NCBI GenBank assembly: GCA_964607675.1
Contig: CAZSLC010000030.1
Span: 1-19,115 of the forward strand
Origin: CAZSLC01 sp964607675
GTDB lineage: Bacteria > Bacteroidota > Bacteroidia > Bacteroidales > UBA932
Direction: 5' to 3'
DNA length: 19,115 bases
Shown: positions 1-6,837 of the stretch, one piece after another
Layout of the letters: each line of letters opens with the position of its first letter
Numbering within the stretch: the first letter of the stretch is position 1
Position numbers and translations under genes: made by a program
The notes under the pieces: generated by a model
Database searches by the model: none
What the model was told of the DNA's origin: nothing
The model's input: the letters and a program-made list of their open reading frames with translations, nothing else

Positions 1-227
1 GGTCTGTCACCATCTTCTCTTGGACCGAAGTTTCTTTTAGGCCTATCGTCCTCTCTTCTAGGTCCAAAGTTTCTCTTGGGTCTGTCATCATCGGTTTTTG
101 GACCAAAACTTCTTCTTGGTCTGTCATCGTCTCTTCTTGGGCCGAAATCCCTTTTAGGTCTCTGATTACCAGTTCTTTCCCTTGAAAATTCTTTGCCTCT
201 GTTAGAGGAATCTTTTTTAAAATTCAT
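1..227 (-). CDS. Probable rRNA pseudouridine synthase (RluB-like), N-terminal part only
   Basis: Reading from an ATG at 227 on the minus strand gives about 75 residues before the window ends. After a polar N-terminus the protein is a tandem 13-residue repeat (residues 23-74) of the form R-P-K/R-R-x-F-G-P followed by charged residues, mostly Arg/Lys and Asp. No catalytic domain is visible. Bacteroidota RluB-type pseudouridine synthases often carry long Arg-rich repetitive N-terminal extensions of this kind ahead of the S4 and catalytic domains, and that is the reason for the call. An RNA helicase or other RNA-binding protein is possible, but helicases usually carry such tails at the C-terminus. 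The gene is divergent from the ABC permease at 305. A good -7 box lies 24 bp upstream of the start. The charge pattern supports RNA binding; the exact family is inference. Confidence 0.6.
   Translation of the reverse strand, partial: MNFKKDSSNRGKEFSRERTGNQRPKRDFGPRRDDDRPRRSFGPKTDDDRPKRNFGPRREDDRPKRNFGPREDGDR
6..161 (-). repeat. Four coding 39-bp tandem repeats (13-residue units)
   Basis: Residues 23-35, 36-48, 49-61 and 62-74 of the minus-strand gene at 1-227 are four copies of a 13-residue unit, each with R-P-(K/R)-R at the front, F-G-P in the middle and an acidic D/E-rich end. At DNA level the units are 39 bp with many substitutions. The array continues towards the window edge, so the total copy number is unknown. 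It is coding sequence, not a CRISPR array: the unit is uninterrupted and in frame. Confidence 0.85.
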
Positions 228-250
228 TATTTTTCCATTAAAATTGGGGG

Positions 251-258
251 CAAAGGTA
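251..258 (-). promoter_or_regulatory. Bacteroidota-type -7 box for the minus-strand gene at 227
   Basis: On the minus strand the bases read TACCTTTG, an exact match to the Bacteroidota -7 consensus TAnnTTTG. It lies 23 bases upstream of the ATG at 227, giving a short leader. I see no TTTG at the ideal distance upstream, so the -33 element is weak or absent. Confidence 0.45.
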
Positions 259-304
259 TATTTTTAAGATAGATTTTCCTACATTTACAAATAAAATTGT
301 TGGT

Positions 305-1564
305 ATGGAGCAGAAAAGTTTTTTTAAGGTATCTACTTTATTTATAGAGAATTTAAGGGTTGCAATAAACGCCATTAGTGGCAATAGGTTGAGATCGTTA
401 TTGACTATAGCAATAATAGCGATAGGCATTACTTCGTTGGTTGGTATCCTTACTGCAACGGATGCCTTAAAATCATCGGTAGTAGATAGTTTTAGCAAAA
501 TGGGAACTAATTCTTTTAAAATATCTTCAGTCTATTCAAATTCAACGAGCTCTGTTAAAAAAAGAGTTAAAAACAATAGAAATATTACTTACGAACAGGC
601 GGAGTACTTTAAGAACAATTACGAGACATCGTCTCTTGTAACTATTTATTGTAATGCAAAAAGTGATCAAATAGTGAAATATGGCTCGAATAAAAGCAAT
701 CCAATTGTCTCTGTAATTGCTACAGACGATGCTTATTTGAGTTTCAATGGCTATGAGTTGGATAAAGGGAGAGATATATCTGGCAACGATCTCTCTAATA
801 GCTCGTTTGTAACCTTGATTGGAAATGGGGTTAGAAAGATGCTGTTTAATGATGAGAACCCGATAGGTAAAGAGATAATGGTGTCAGGTGTCTCTTATAA
901 TGTGGTCGGAGTGCTGAAAAAACAAGGTAGTAGTTATGATAATAATGTAGAAAATTCAATATTGATACCCATAACTAATGCGAGAAATATATTTATTAAT
1001 GACAATAATTACTACTCAATAGGGGTATTGCCTTTGCAAGAGGTTGATGTTGCCCTCGCTATTGCAGAAGCTGAAAGGGTCTTTAGATCGGCAAGACGAT
1101 TGGAGCTGTATGATTTAAATGATTTTCAAATAAGAAAAAGTGATGCAGCAATTACACAAATGAAGAAGACAATGGATGTGGTCACAATAGCTGCTGCATT
1201 GATTGGAACAATTACCCTCATTGGTGCCGCTGTTGGGTTGATGAATATCATGTTAGTTGCAGTGAAGGAGAGAACTAGAGAGATCGGTACCAGAAAAGCA
1301 ATAGGGGCAACATCTAAAAGAATAAAGGAGCAATTTTTATTAGAGTCAATAGTAATAGGGCAATTGGGTGGAATCTTTGGCATTGTCATCGGGGTTATTG
1401 TTGGAAACATCACATCTATAGTGATGGAGACGCCATTTATTGTCCCATGGCTGTGGATTTTTGCAGCAGTTGTTTTATGTCTTTTAGTGAGTGTGCTTTC
1501 TGGATATCTCCCTGCTAAAAGGGCGGCTTCACTCGATCCGATCGAGGCTCTGAGATATGAATAA
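305..1564 (+). CDS. ABC transporter permease, MacB/FtsX family
   Basis: The 419-residue protein has the MacB permease layout. An N-terminal membrane segment (about 31-52) is followed by a large extracytoplasmic MacB_PCD-type domain (about 53-285). The C-terminal FtsX domain has three membrane segments (about 293-318, 345-372, 380-403). The cytoplasmic loop after the second membrane segment carries the family hallmark V-K-E-R-T-R-E-I-G-x-R-K-A-I-G-A (near 322-337), which couples to the ATPase. The C-terminus P-I-E-A-L-R-Y-E is also typical. Members export peptides, lipoproteins or drugs, or act as mechanotransmitters; the substrate cannot be read from this sequence. No ATP-binding subunit is encoded in the window, so its partner must lie elsewhere. 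It starts at the ATG 78 bp from the divergent gene, and a 23-bp gap leads to the next gene, suggesting co-transcription. Confidence 0.9.
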   Translation: MEQKSFFKVSTLFIENLRVAINAISGNRLRSLLTIAIIAIGITSLVGILTATDALKSSVVDSFSKMGTNSFKISSVYSNSTSSVKKRVKNNRNITYEQAEYFKNNYETSSLVTIYCNAKSDQIVKYGSNKSNPIVSVIATDDAYLSFNGYELDKGRDISGNDLSNSSFVTLIGNGVRKMLFNDENPIGKEIMVSGVSYNVVGVLKKQGSSYDNNVENSILIPITNARNIFINDNNYYSIGVLPLQEVDVALAIAEAERVFRSARRLELYDLNDFQIRKSDAAITQMKKTMDVVTIAAALIGTITLIGAAVGLMNIMLVAVKERTREIGTRKAIGATSKRIKEQFLLESIVIGQLGGIFGIVIGVIVGNITSIVMETPFIVPWLWIFAAVVLCLLVSVLSGYLPAKRAASLDPIEALRYE

Positions 1565-1587
1565 ATATGTGAATAATATTATTTACT

Positions 1588-2862
1588 ATGAAAACTAATG
1601 ATATAGATGAGCCGAATAATGAAAAATATTCAGATTATTTAAATATTAAAATTGAGAAGGCAGGCTTCATAAATGAACTTGTCAATCATAAAAAATTCTT
1701 TTCACTTCTTGCAGGTATTTTTATTTGTGTTATTGTTATACTATCAGGGATATATTCTGTGGTGATGATTCTTAGAAAAAGTCATCAAATACCAGATATA
1801 ATTGCTAAATCTTCAGGGGTTGTTATAAATATCGAACCTGATAAAGATGTTGCCTATTTCCTTTTTAACTCCTCTGATTATTGGGCATCAACTGATGTGA
1901 CAGTAGAGAAGGGTGATGTCTTGTCTATATATGCTTCAGGAACATATACAACTGCTATTCATCATATTGTGAGTAGTGCTGATAAAGATGTAAAACCCCC
2001 ATTTAAATGGTCTTCCACTAAAGGTTACCCATCAGATCTAAATTCTCCTCGTATTGTTGATAGAATCTCTTTTACTGAGTCAATTATGAATGGAGTAAAC
2101 AATGGTGCGTTGATTATGAAAGTATCTGACAATAAGTTTCCTAAAAGCGGTGAAGATGAGGATTTATATTATATTGGAGAAAAACAGGAAAATATTGCTG
2201 TCAGGACCAGTGGTCGCTTGTTTTTTTCGGTTAATGAAATATATTTAGATCGTAATAAAATTATTAAACTTCAAAAAAAATATTTAGATAATATTAGAAT
2301 AGTTGGATGTGACTCATATGAAAGCCCTTTTGAAAAAGTGTGGGAATACCCAAATATAGAGGGGAAAAAGAGCCCAAACATAGGGAGTATTCCTGTTTCT
2401 GAATGCTCAGATTTTGTCAAAAATAAAGATTTACAATCATTGTGTAATTATATATTAAAACGCAACTTGACTACTAATTCGGCTGTTGATGCTGAAAAAA
2501 AAGAAAGAGAGTTGCTCTCAAATAATATAGACTCTTTGGATTCTATCTTCCGAGATTTGAAAAAATATAAAGAAGAATGGAAGCAATCCATTATTAACGA
2601 AAGTAGCGAGAAAATTAAAGAAAGTAAAGGATATATTGTAAATTATATAAATTCTTTTGTAAAACACAATTTGGTTATAAATGACCTGGAGGGAGTAAAG
2701 AAAGATGACGATTATAAAACTACATATTCAAATAATATTGATTTATTGGGTAGAGTCCTGGAGTTAGAGAGGTATTACCTAATGGATTATAAAACTGCTT
2801 GGTTTGATGATAATCTCGGATCATTCTTTATTGTCATAGAAAAGAAAAAAAATAAAAACTAA
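1588..2862 (+). CDS. Membrane-anchored protein with a LecA-like domain split by a helical insert (unknown function)
   Basis: The 424-residue protein has a polar cytoplasmic N-terminus (1-36), one membrane segment (about 37-62) and a large extracytoplasmic part. Residues about 76-220 and 403-420 look like one beta-sandwich related to the galactose-binding lectin LecA/PA-IL. The matching features are V-E-K-G-D-V-L-S-I-Y-A-S-G (106-118), N-G-A-L-I-M-K (172-178), a G-x-L-x-F-x-V-N-E strand (209-217) and D-N-L-G-S-F-F-I-V-I (408-417), the last resembling the LecA calcium/sugar-loop strand. Between 220 and 403 lies a Lys/Glu-rich, probably coiled-coil insert with three Cys residues (241, 273, 286). 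It is paralogous to the next gene, 11 bp downstream, and probably in an operon with the permease upstream. No described function is recognised; the lectin relation was seen by eye and sugar binding is unproven. Confidence 0.7.
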   Translation: MKTNDIDEPNNEKYSDYLNIKIEKAGFINELVNHKKFFSLLAGIFICVIVILSGIYSVVMILRKSHQIPDIIAKSSGVVINIEPDKDVAYFLFNSSDYWASTDVTVEKGDVLSIYASGTYTTAIHHIVSSADKDVKPPFKWSSTKGYPSDLNSPRIVDRISFTESIMNGVNNGALIMKVSDNKFPKSGEDEDLYYIGEKQENIAVRTSGRLFFSVNEIYLDRNKIIKLQKKYLDNIRIVGCDSYESPFEKVWEYPNIEGKKSPNIGSIPVSECSDFVKNKDLQSLCNYILKRNLTTNSAVDAEKKERELLSNNIDSLDSIFRDLKKYKEEWKQSIINESSEKIKESKGYIVNYINSFVKHNLVINDLEGVKKDDDYKTTYSNNIDLLGRVLELERYYLMDYKTAWFDDNLGSFFIVIEKKKNKN

Positions 2863-2873
2863 AGAATACTATT

Positions 2874-3863
2874 ATGGGATTGATTGACTTGGATTTGGAT
2901 CATTCCAAAAACAAAAATAATATTGTTCGGACAAGTGGTTGGTTTGATCAAGTTTTGAGAGGCAGAAAGAGTATCTTCCACTTTGTTCTATTATTGGGTT
3001 TTATGGTATCTGCTATTGTCTGTTTAATATCTGCTTTATTTCTTTTTTTCAAATCAATATCTCCCGATAAACCAACCTATGTAAATGATAAAGGTGCAGT
3101 TGTTTTCACTATGAATGAGAAAGAAATTTATCTATGGTTGTTTAACACTTCTGAGATGTTCGCAAATTCTGGTATTCGAGTCAAGAAAGGGGATATAATA
3201 AAAATAGCATGCTCAGGAAGGTACAATTCTGCTATTAATCTCCTAGTGGCTGCTGCAAGGGATGACAAGAAGTTGGCTTATGAATGGGCTGGAAGGTATG
3301 GAGTGAAAAATAATGATTCCCTCAACCTAACGGTCTCTCCAAAAGATAATTTTGGGGCGGTGCTTGCTTGTATTTTTCCAGAAGGGATCGACCCTCTTAC
3401 GAAAATGGATGGTGATAAATATTTGTTCCAAGATGCTTCAATGGTGAATACAATAGAGTATTTTTCTAAAAGAAATGGAAAAAAAATTAAATCTGATGGA
3501 GTCCTCACTTTTGTAATTAATGATATACCAATCACAGACAATACCAACTTTTGCTCATTGGAAAAGAATAATGATATTTTGGAAGAGGAGGGCTTCCAAA
3601 AAGATAATTATGGTGAGATCAAAAATTTGTATCTTCGAGATGGCTATAATAATGCTTTTTTTGACGATAACTTAGGTGAATTTCTAATGGTTATAGAAAA
3701 GAGAACAAGTTGGATGCCTTCAACTATTTTTCATTGTAGTTTTTCTTGTATGTTCATTTTTGGATTTCTTCCATGGATTTTAGTTACGTTGCGCAAGAAA
3801 GCTAAAATTATATTTAAATTGAAGGAATGCACTAAACTTGGCATTATTCGGAAAGAATCTTAG
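2874..3863 (+). CDS. Second membrane protein with a LecA-like domain, paralogue of its upstream neighbour (unknown function)
   Basis: The 329-residue protein has a membrane segment at about 36-60 and a second near the C-terminus (about 282-305), followed by a basic tail. The extracytoplasmic part between them shares landmarks with the upstream gene: V-K-K-G-D-I-I-K-I-A-C-S-G (103-115), F-G-A-V (160-163), G-V-L-T-F-V-I-N-D-I-P (209-219) and A-F-F-D-D-N-L-G-E-F (261-270). These also follow the order of motifs in the lectin LecA. The insert between the N-D-I-P strand and the D-D-N-L-G strand is only about 40 residues, against about 180 in the paralogue. The 3' end overlaps the convergent TerB-like gene by 20 bp. 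It is probably a tandem duplicate. Function is unknown; a carbohydrate- or ligand-sensing role would be inference. Confidence 0.7.
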   Translation: MGLIDLDLDHSKNKNNIVRTSGWFDQVLRGRKSIFHFVLLLGFMVSAIVCLISALFLFFKSISPDKPTYVNDKGAVVFTMNEKEIYLWLFNTSEMFANSGIRVKKGDIIKIACSGRYNSAINLLVAAARDDKKLAYEWAGRYGVKNNDSLNLTVSPKDNFGAVLACIFPEGIDPLTKMDGDKYLFQDASMVNTIEYFSKRNGKKIKSDGVLTFVINDIPITDNTNFCSLEKNNDILEEEGFQKDNYGEIKNLYLRDGYNNAFFDDNLGEFLMVIEKRTSWMPSTIFHCSFSCMFIFGFLPWILVTLRKKAKIIFKLKECTKLGIIRKES

Positions 3864-4188
3864 TGATTTTCCCAATGAGATAATCTTCATTAGAAGAAAA
3901 CTTACCGTCAGATAAAAAAAGTTGTTTAATTGAGGAGATTGTTGACTCTGTAGTATCTCCATCGGAGATGAGAATTTGTTTAAATTTCTTTATATTTTGT
4001 AATACGGCATAATCGTTATCCTCTTTGAACGCATCATAAACCCTTTCAAATGATTCGTAATCATCTACTCTTAATATTTGTTTCAATTCTTTAGAAGAAA
4101 TATTGCCGTCGAGATTTGCTGCAAATAATAATAGGTATATAAGTATATCTGATCTATCTTCGAATATGGCGATACTATCTTTTTTCAT
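3844..4188 (-). CDS. Small TerB-like domain protein
   Basis: The 114-residue soluble protein is mainly helical and resembles the TerB (tellurite resistance B-like) fold. It has two halves, each with an acidic D-G-containing turn: N-L-D-G-N-I-S-S-K-E (25-34) and L-S-D-G-K-F-S-S-N-E-D (92-102). The TerB family typically shows the same D-G-x-(x)-(x)-x-E pattern at helix starts. There is no signal peptide, so it is cytoplasmic. The family is diverse, with roles proposed in metal-linked stress responses and envelope-associated complexes; tellurite resistance should not be assumed. It lies 52 bp beyond the end of prsW with its own -7 box, so it may be transcribed independently of the tonB operon. 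Its 3' end overlaps the convergent gene by 20 bp. Confidence 0.6.
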   Translation of the reverse strand: MKKDSIAIFEDRSDILIYLLLFAANLDGNISSKELKQILRVDDYESFERVYDAFKEDNDYAVLQNIKKFKQILISDGDTTESTISSIKQLFLSDGKFSSNEDYLIGKITKILSE

Positions 4189-4211
4189 AATTGTTTTTTT
4201 TAAAATATTGG

Positions 4212-4219
4212 CAAATGTA
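4212..4219 (-). promoter_or_regulatory. Bacteroidota-type -7 box upstream of the TerB-like gene
   Basis: The minus strand reads TACATTTG, an exact TAnnTTTG match, 23 bases upstream of the ATG at 4188. It sits in the 52-bp gap after prsW. No TTTG is visible at the ideal -33 distance, where a poly-A stretch is found instead. Confidence 0.4.
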
Positions 4220-4240
4220 ATATTATATTCTTTTTTTTAC

Positions 4241-4930
4241 CTATTTCTCATCAAGTTTTGTTAGCGTTTTGATTCTCTTTATTCCGTAAATCCAGAGGAA
4301 TGCGTCAAATGTGTAGAATATCAGTGTAAAAATAGTGGAATAAGAATAGGGTATTTCAGGGGTGTTGATCATTAAAATGAAATCATATAAAAAGTGAAGT
4401 ACAATAGAGTTTGTTAAAGATAGAAGGAGATATTTTTTTCGTTTTGATGGGAAAAATTTTGCCATTGAGAAGAAATATCCCATAGATATGGCAAATAGAA
4501 AATGAGCTGGTACTGCTAATAATGCCCTCCCTATTGTGATTGTGTTGCCATAAGTGAGATGGTAACCGATGTTCTCTGCCGCAGCAAATCCGAGTCCTAT
4601 GAATACCGAATAGATGATTCCATCGTAATACTCATTGAAATTCTTATTTTTCCATATCAAAAGATATAATAATAAAAATTTGGGTACTTCTTCACAAATA
4701 GCGGCAGACACACCAGCATCGTACGCTGCCTGTGAAATATAATTAGTAAATGTAATTTCTGGTAGTAGCGCATTGAATATAAGGGCTATAACGACAGAGA
4801 AGATACCAGCTATGAATGAGAGTGTTAGTAAAGATATTGGCTCCTTTTCGAAGCGATCTTTTCTATAAGTATATACAAGCAATACTACTACTGGTAGTAA
4901 TGCCAATGCAATTGTAAAATATAAATACAT
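4241..4930 (-). CDS. prsW: PrsW family intramembrane metalloprotease
   Basis: The 229-residue polytopic membrane protein has the PrsW motifs in order. The N-terminal segment is followed by Y-R-K-D-R-F-E-K-E-P (22-31). Then come the E-E-x-x-K motif (E80, E81, K84), F-A-A-A-E-N (115-120, with E119), a conserved His in P-A-H (H143) and H-F-L-Y-D (H179, D183). These glutamates and histidines are the presumed metal and catalytic residues of the family. About seven membrane helices are plausible. PrsW of Bacillus cleaves the anti-sigma factor RsiW; the substrate here is unknown. The gene starts 3 bp after the tonB stop and so is almost certainly in the truA-exb-tonB transcript. No candidate anti-sigma factor is encoded in the window. 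Confidence 0.88.
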   Translation of the reverse strand: MYLYFTIALALLPVVVLLVYTYRKDRFEKEPISLLTLSFIAGIFSVVIALIFNALLPEITFTNYISQAAYDAGVSAAICEEVPKFLLLYLLIWKNKNFNEYYDGIIYSVFIGLGFAAAENIGYHLTYGNTITIGRALLAVPAHFLFAISMGYFFSMAKFFPSKRKKYLLLSLTNSIVLHFLYDFILMINTPEIPYSYSTIFTLIFYTFDAFLWIYGIKRIKTLTKLDEK

Positions 4931-4933
4931 AAT

Positions 4934-5707
4934 TTATTCTAAGTTAAAAATATATGTTATGCTCCCTTCTTGAACTACTGGAGCAGATGAGCTGATATTG
5001 AATTTCGCTTTTAAAGCTGCCTCTTTTGCAGCTCTCCAAAGTGTGGCATCTTGCACTGTGGTCCCCTTGATCCCAGGGATGGCATTGGTCACAGTTCCAT
5101 ATTGATCTACCATTATTTTGACTACTACCTTTCCCCCTTTTTCTACTTTATAATCTGGTTCAGGAAGTGAGCCAACAACATTTCTCCCCTGTAGTTTGGC
5201 TGATGGAGTCCCTTCGATGGTGCCAATTGCAGTATTTCCTTCTGCATGTCCTGCTTTTAGTCTGTTGCTGATTGTATTGGCAGTTTGTTGGGAAGTAGTG
5301 TCTCCTCTGTTTTTAGCACTGCTAAATAGTGCCCTTTTGTTTATAGGTTTTTCCCTTGGAGGCTCAGGTACAGCGACATCTCCATTGTCTGATATGGTGC
5401 TCTCTTCTCCTCTGTTTTCTGAGTGGGATCGTACTGGAGCTTCTGATTTTTGGACAAGGCGTATATCTTTTTCAGGTTCTGCTTTGAGAGCCTGAGGCTG
5501 CACCCCTGACTTGACATTGATTGGTTTTTCTTCTTCGATGAAATCAATAACAATTCCTTTCTCCTTTGGGGGAGGGTAGGTGTATTTCAATCCTGCCCCA
5601 AACCCAACAAACAAAAGTAGGCAATGTGCAACAATTGTCATTGTGAACCCTATGTGCTTTGCTGCCTTGTCGAAGGGGGAGTCGTATTTGTTATTTTCTC
5701 TACTCAT
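4934..5707 (-). CDS. tonB: TonB-family energy transducer
   Basis: The 257-residue protein has a short cytoplasmic N-terminus, one membrane anchor (about 20-38), a long polar periplasmic linker (about 42-180) and a C-terminal TonB domain (about 180-257). The C-terminal domain includes L-P-E-P-D-Y, the G-K-V-V-V-K-I-M-V-D strand followed by G-T-V, and a final helix and beta strand ending I-T-Y-I-F-N-L-E. The linker is rich in Lys, Glu, Ser and Thr and has only short Pro-containing stretches, rather than the long Pro-Lys/Pro-Glu runs of enterobacterial TonB. It receives energy from ExbB/ExbD and transmits it to outer-membrane TonB-dependent receptors. It is encoded 7 bp after exbD. Because Bacteroidota have many TonB paralogues, which receptors it serves cannot be told. 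Confidence 0.88.
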   Translation of the reverse strand: MSRENNKYDSPFDKAAKHIGFTMTIVAHCLLLFVGFGAGLKYTYPPPKEKGIVIDFIEEEKPINVKSGVQPQALKAEPEKDIRLVQKSEAPVRSHSENRGEESTISDNGDVAVPEPPREKPINKRALFSSAKNRGDTTSQQTANTISNRLKAGHAEGNTAIGTIEGTPSAKLQGRNVVGSLPEPDYKVEKGGKVVVKIMVDQYGTVTNAIPGIKGTTVQDATLWRAAKEAALKAKFNISSSAPVVQEGSITYIFNLE

Positions 5708-5714
5708 CTAATAT

Positions 5715-6128
5715 TTATTCTGGCGAGGTGGCTAATATTACTTTGTATTTATTGCGTTTGGCGATGTTCATAAGATTTACCACTTGCTCAATTGGAACGC
5801 TTTTGTCTGCGTATATTGAAAATGTGGGGTCGTCGCTCTCTTGAAGGAGAGATTGGACCTGAGATTCAACTTCAGATAGCGGTATGGGCCTCTCACTGCC
5901 ATTGATATGATAAGAAAATGTACCTCTATCTGGGTAGTGCTTGATAGATACACTGACTGTGGCTTTCGCCGATACTTGATTGCTGCTTTTGGGAAGCAAT
6001 AGTTTTAATGCATTGGGATTGACCAATGTAGATGTGACGAGAAAGAATATAAGAAGCAGAAATACTATGTCTGTCATTGACGACATAGAGAAAGAGGGTT
6101 CTGCTTTTGTTCTGCGTTTTATTGCCAT
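5715..6128 (-). CDS. exbD: ExbD/TolR family biopolymer transport protein
   Basis: The 137-residue protein is a normal-length ExbD. A basic cytoplasmic N-terminus (M-A-I-K-R-R-T-K) is followed by a single membrane helix (about 19-36) carrying the essential proton-path aspartate in M-T-D-I-V-F-L-L (D20). A periplasmic domain (about 40-137) has the family's late Y-A-D-K-S-V-P and V-V-N-L-M-N-I-A-K segments. With ExbB it forms the proton-driven motor that powers TonB. It lies 17 bp after exbB and 7 bp before tonB. Confidence 0.92.
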   Translation of the reverse strand: MAIKRRTKAEPSFSMSSMTDIVFLLLIFFLVTSTLVNPNALKLLLPKSSNQVSAKATVSVSIKHYPDRGTFSYHINGSERPIPLSEVESQVQSLLQESDDPTFSIYADKSVPIEQVVNLMNIAKRNKYKVILATSPE

Positions 6129-6145
6129 TGCTGATATATTTAATA

Positions 6146-6835
6146 TTACTTTTGAGCAGGTTCATGGAGAAGGTCCATAAATTCGATGGTATTGCTCTCC
6201 ATTTTGAATACAAGATCAGATATTTTTGCTGTTAGGTAATTGTATCCGAAATATGCGATGATACCTACAAAAAGACCTGCTACAGTGGTAACCATTGCAG
6301 TGTAAATTCCCCCTGAAAGGAGGGTAATATCTATATTGTTGCCTGCCTGTGACATATTGAAAAAGGCTTGTATCATCCCAATTACTGTACCGAGGAAACC
6401 AATCATTGGGGCTCCACCAGCTATAGTTGCAAGCATTGGTAGTCCCCTTTCGAGTCTGGCTACTTCGACATTGCCTGTGTTTTCTACGGCAGCTTGGATG
6501 TCTGCCAGCGGTCTTCCGATTCTTTCAATACCTTTTTCTATCAATCGTGCAATAGGAGAGTCGTAATTGCTACAAAGGGCAAGTGCCGCTTTTATTTTAC
6601 CTTCATGAATAAGATCGTGTATATCTTTCATAAAAGTACCTTTAATCTTTGATGATTTTCTGATAGCCCACCACCTTTCTCCAAATATATAAATGGCTAT
6701 AATTGACAATATTAGGAGAACAATCATCAACCATCCACCTTTGATGGCCATCCCAATTAGGGAGAATTTTAGTTCTTGTGTTGCTGGCTCTTGTGCGAGT
6801 ATTTCTACATTTGATTGGATTAGTGTAAGTAACAT
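6146..6835 (-). CDS. exbB: MotA/TolQ/ExbB proton channel protein
   Basis: The 229-residue protein has three membrane helices (about 32-52, 133-157, 177-200) in ExbB arrangement. A cytoplasmic loop between helices 1 and 2 contains the E-x-T-G-N-V-E-V-A-R-L-E-R-G-L segment (118-132) seen in ExbB/TolQ. Helix 2 has G-F-L-G-T-V-I-G-M (146-154, T150) and helix 3 has T-T-V-A-G (T183, T184), which match the conserved pore threonines. It forms the pentameric stator around ExbD in the inner membrane. It begins 2 bp after the truA stop, so it is probably translated from the truA message. Nothing is missing compared with the family. Confidence 0.93.
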   Translation of the reverse strand: MLLTLIQSNVEILAQEPATQELKFSLIGMAIKGGWLMIVLLILSIIAIYIFGERWWAIRKSSKIKGTFMKDIHDLIHEGKIKAALALCSNYDSPIARLIEKGIERIGRPLADIQAAVENTGNVEVARLERGLPMLATIAGGAPMIGFLGTVIGMIQAFFNMSQAGNNIDITLLSGGIYTAMVTTVAGLFVGIIAYFGYNYLTAKISDLVFKMESNTIEFMDLLHEPAQK

Positions 6836-6837
6836 AT

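Noticed and set aside
1..161. Regularly spaced 39-bp repeats that could be taken for a CRISPR array
   Set aside because: The units are contiguous, vary in sequence, have no unique spacers and translate in frame into a 13-residue peptide repeat.
280..287. TACATTTA as a plus-strand -7 box for the permease gene
   Set aside because: It misses the final G of TAnnTTTG and has no TTTG at the right distance; too weak to annotate.
5196..5495. 99-codon plus-strand frame inside tonB
   Set aside because: It is antisense to a clear TonB protein, shows no family resemblance and has no promoter.
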